Shown piece by piece: positions 63,613 to 64,000 of a stretch of 64,000 bases of DNA. The DNA lies in NCBI GenBank assembly GCA_018268465.1, contig JAFDWN010000008.1, positions 1 through 64,000 on the forward strand. The letters run 5' to 3'. Position 1 is the stretch's first letter, and each line of letters starts with the position of its first letter. Below the pieces are notes generated by a model. That model did not search any database, was not told where the DNA came from, and was given only the letters and a program-made list of their open reading frames with translations. The DNA comes from Actinomycetota bacterium (lineage in GTDB: Bacteria; Actinomycetota; Actinomycetes; Mycobacteriales; Mycobacteriaceae). The position numbers and the translations under genes were made by a program.

Positions 63613-64000
63613 GTGTCAGTGCTTCATACTTCTCGCGTGCTTTCAGAGCTCGTTCACGCCGCCCTCGGCATCGGCGTCATCGCCTGGATAGTCCGCAGCA
63701 ATCGGGATATCTTCTCCCGACCGCGCGCCGGGGCGTTCGCCTCCCCGCTCGAGATCGCGTTCTACCTGGCAGGTTTCACCTCGATCGCCATCGGCTACTA
63801 CTTCAACCATCAGTTCGTCAGCGAGTACGCCACCGCGGACGGAAACCCTATCTGGGGACCGGGCAGCTGGCAGCAGTTCATCCAGCTGGGGTACGTCAAC
63901 CCGGCCGCGGCCTCCGCCAGCCAGGACTACACGATCATCAACGTCCTCCTGCTGCCGCTGTTCACCATCGTCGACGGCAGGCGTCGCGGCATCAAACACC
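63613..64000 (+). CDS. DUF2834-like membrane protein (cut by window edge)
   Basis: An open frame reaches the end of the window. Possible starts are GTG 63613, 63619 or 63637; the last best suits the N-terminal membrane helix. Three hydrophobic segments are visible: ELVHAALGIGVIAWIV, EIAFYLAGFTSIAIGYYF and YTIINVLLLPLFTIV. Between the second and third lies a long aromatic-rich outer loop (NPIWGPGSWQQFIQLGYVNP). NPAASASQDYT followed by a membrane helix and DGRRRGI matches the C-terminal pattern of DUF2834 proteins. Function unknown. Confidence 0.65.
   Translation, partial: MSVLHTSRVLSELVHAALGIGVIAWIVRSNRDIFSRPRAGAFASPLEIAFYLAGFTSIAIGYYFNHQFVSEYATADGNPIWGPGSWQQFIQLGYVNPAAASASQDYTIINVLLLPLFTIVDGRRRGIKH

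Overview
The window looks like a chromosomal segment of a rapidly growing mycobacterium (Mycolicibacterium-like). The base composition is strongly GC-rich. The core genes keep the order of the M. tuberculosis Rv3278c-Rv3297 block: PH-domain protein, birA, accD5, accE5, maf, sseA, SufE-like, accA3, then sigF/rsbW, lat, lrpA, pcd, a TetR gene, lhr and nei. Several accessory blocks that are not part of that order sit between them. All identifications come from reading the sequence and from family knowledge; no database search was run.

Positions 1-9.9 kb and 16.5-21.0 kb together encode a Wzx/Wzy-type surface polysaccharide pathway. It has two glycosyltransferases, a GT-C-like membrane protein, a polymerase carrying a Wzz-like tail, a separate Wzz-like protein, a priming polyprenyl-phosphate sugar transferase, two BioF2/CelD-type acyltransferases flanking a JmjC/cupin-fold protein, and a Wzx-type flippase. 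The pathway is split by the essential acyl-CoA carboxylase/biotin ligase block (6.9-16.3 kb), and probably continues to the left of base 1.

Positions 21.1-34.2 kb hold a malate dehydrogenase with a GNAT-like in-frame leader and a purine-catabolism set: molybdenum-cofactor nucleotidyltransferase, a urate/xanthine permease fused to a UraD-like domain, a separate UraD, UraH, guanine deaminase, and xanthine dehydrogenase as an FAD subunit plus a fused FeS/Mo subunit. The general-stress block sits in the middle: an STAS protein, sigF, rsbW, a small membrane protein, a CsbD protein and a 3-TM protein. Three sites matching the mycobacterial SigF promoter pattern lie in a 380-base stretch there.

Positions 34.3-48.0 kb hold a membrane-anchored Mrr-like nuclease and lysine catabolism (lat, lrpA, pcd). 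An iron block separates lat from lrpA: an IdeR-like box, feoA, feoB, a NifU-like gene, a 1,516-residue double P-type ATPase, a membrane protein with a histone-like tail, and a small antisense ORF under the end of the ATPase gene. An SDR and a TetR gene follow.

Positions 48.1-54.0 kb encode three exported proteins on the minus strand (hemophore-like, a small Cys/Trp-rich protein, and a protein with a 20-residue repeat). Divergent from these is a three-gene cassette built around a DyP-type peroxidase. Positions 54.1-64.0 kb hold a MalT-like LuxR regulator, lhr, nei, an SDR, a GNAT, a lone PIN-domain protein and a DUF2834-like membrane protein cut by the window edge. No rRNA, tRNA, insertion sequence or CRISPR array was seen.
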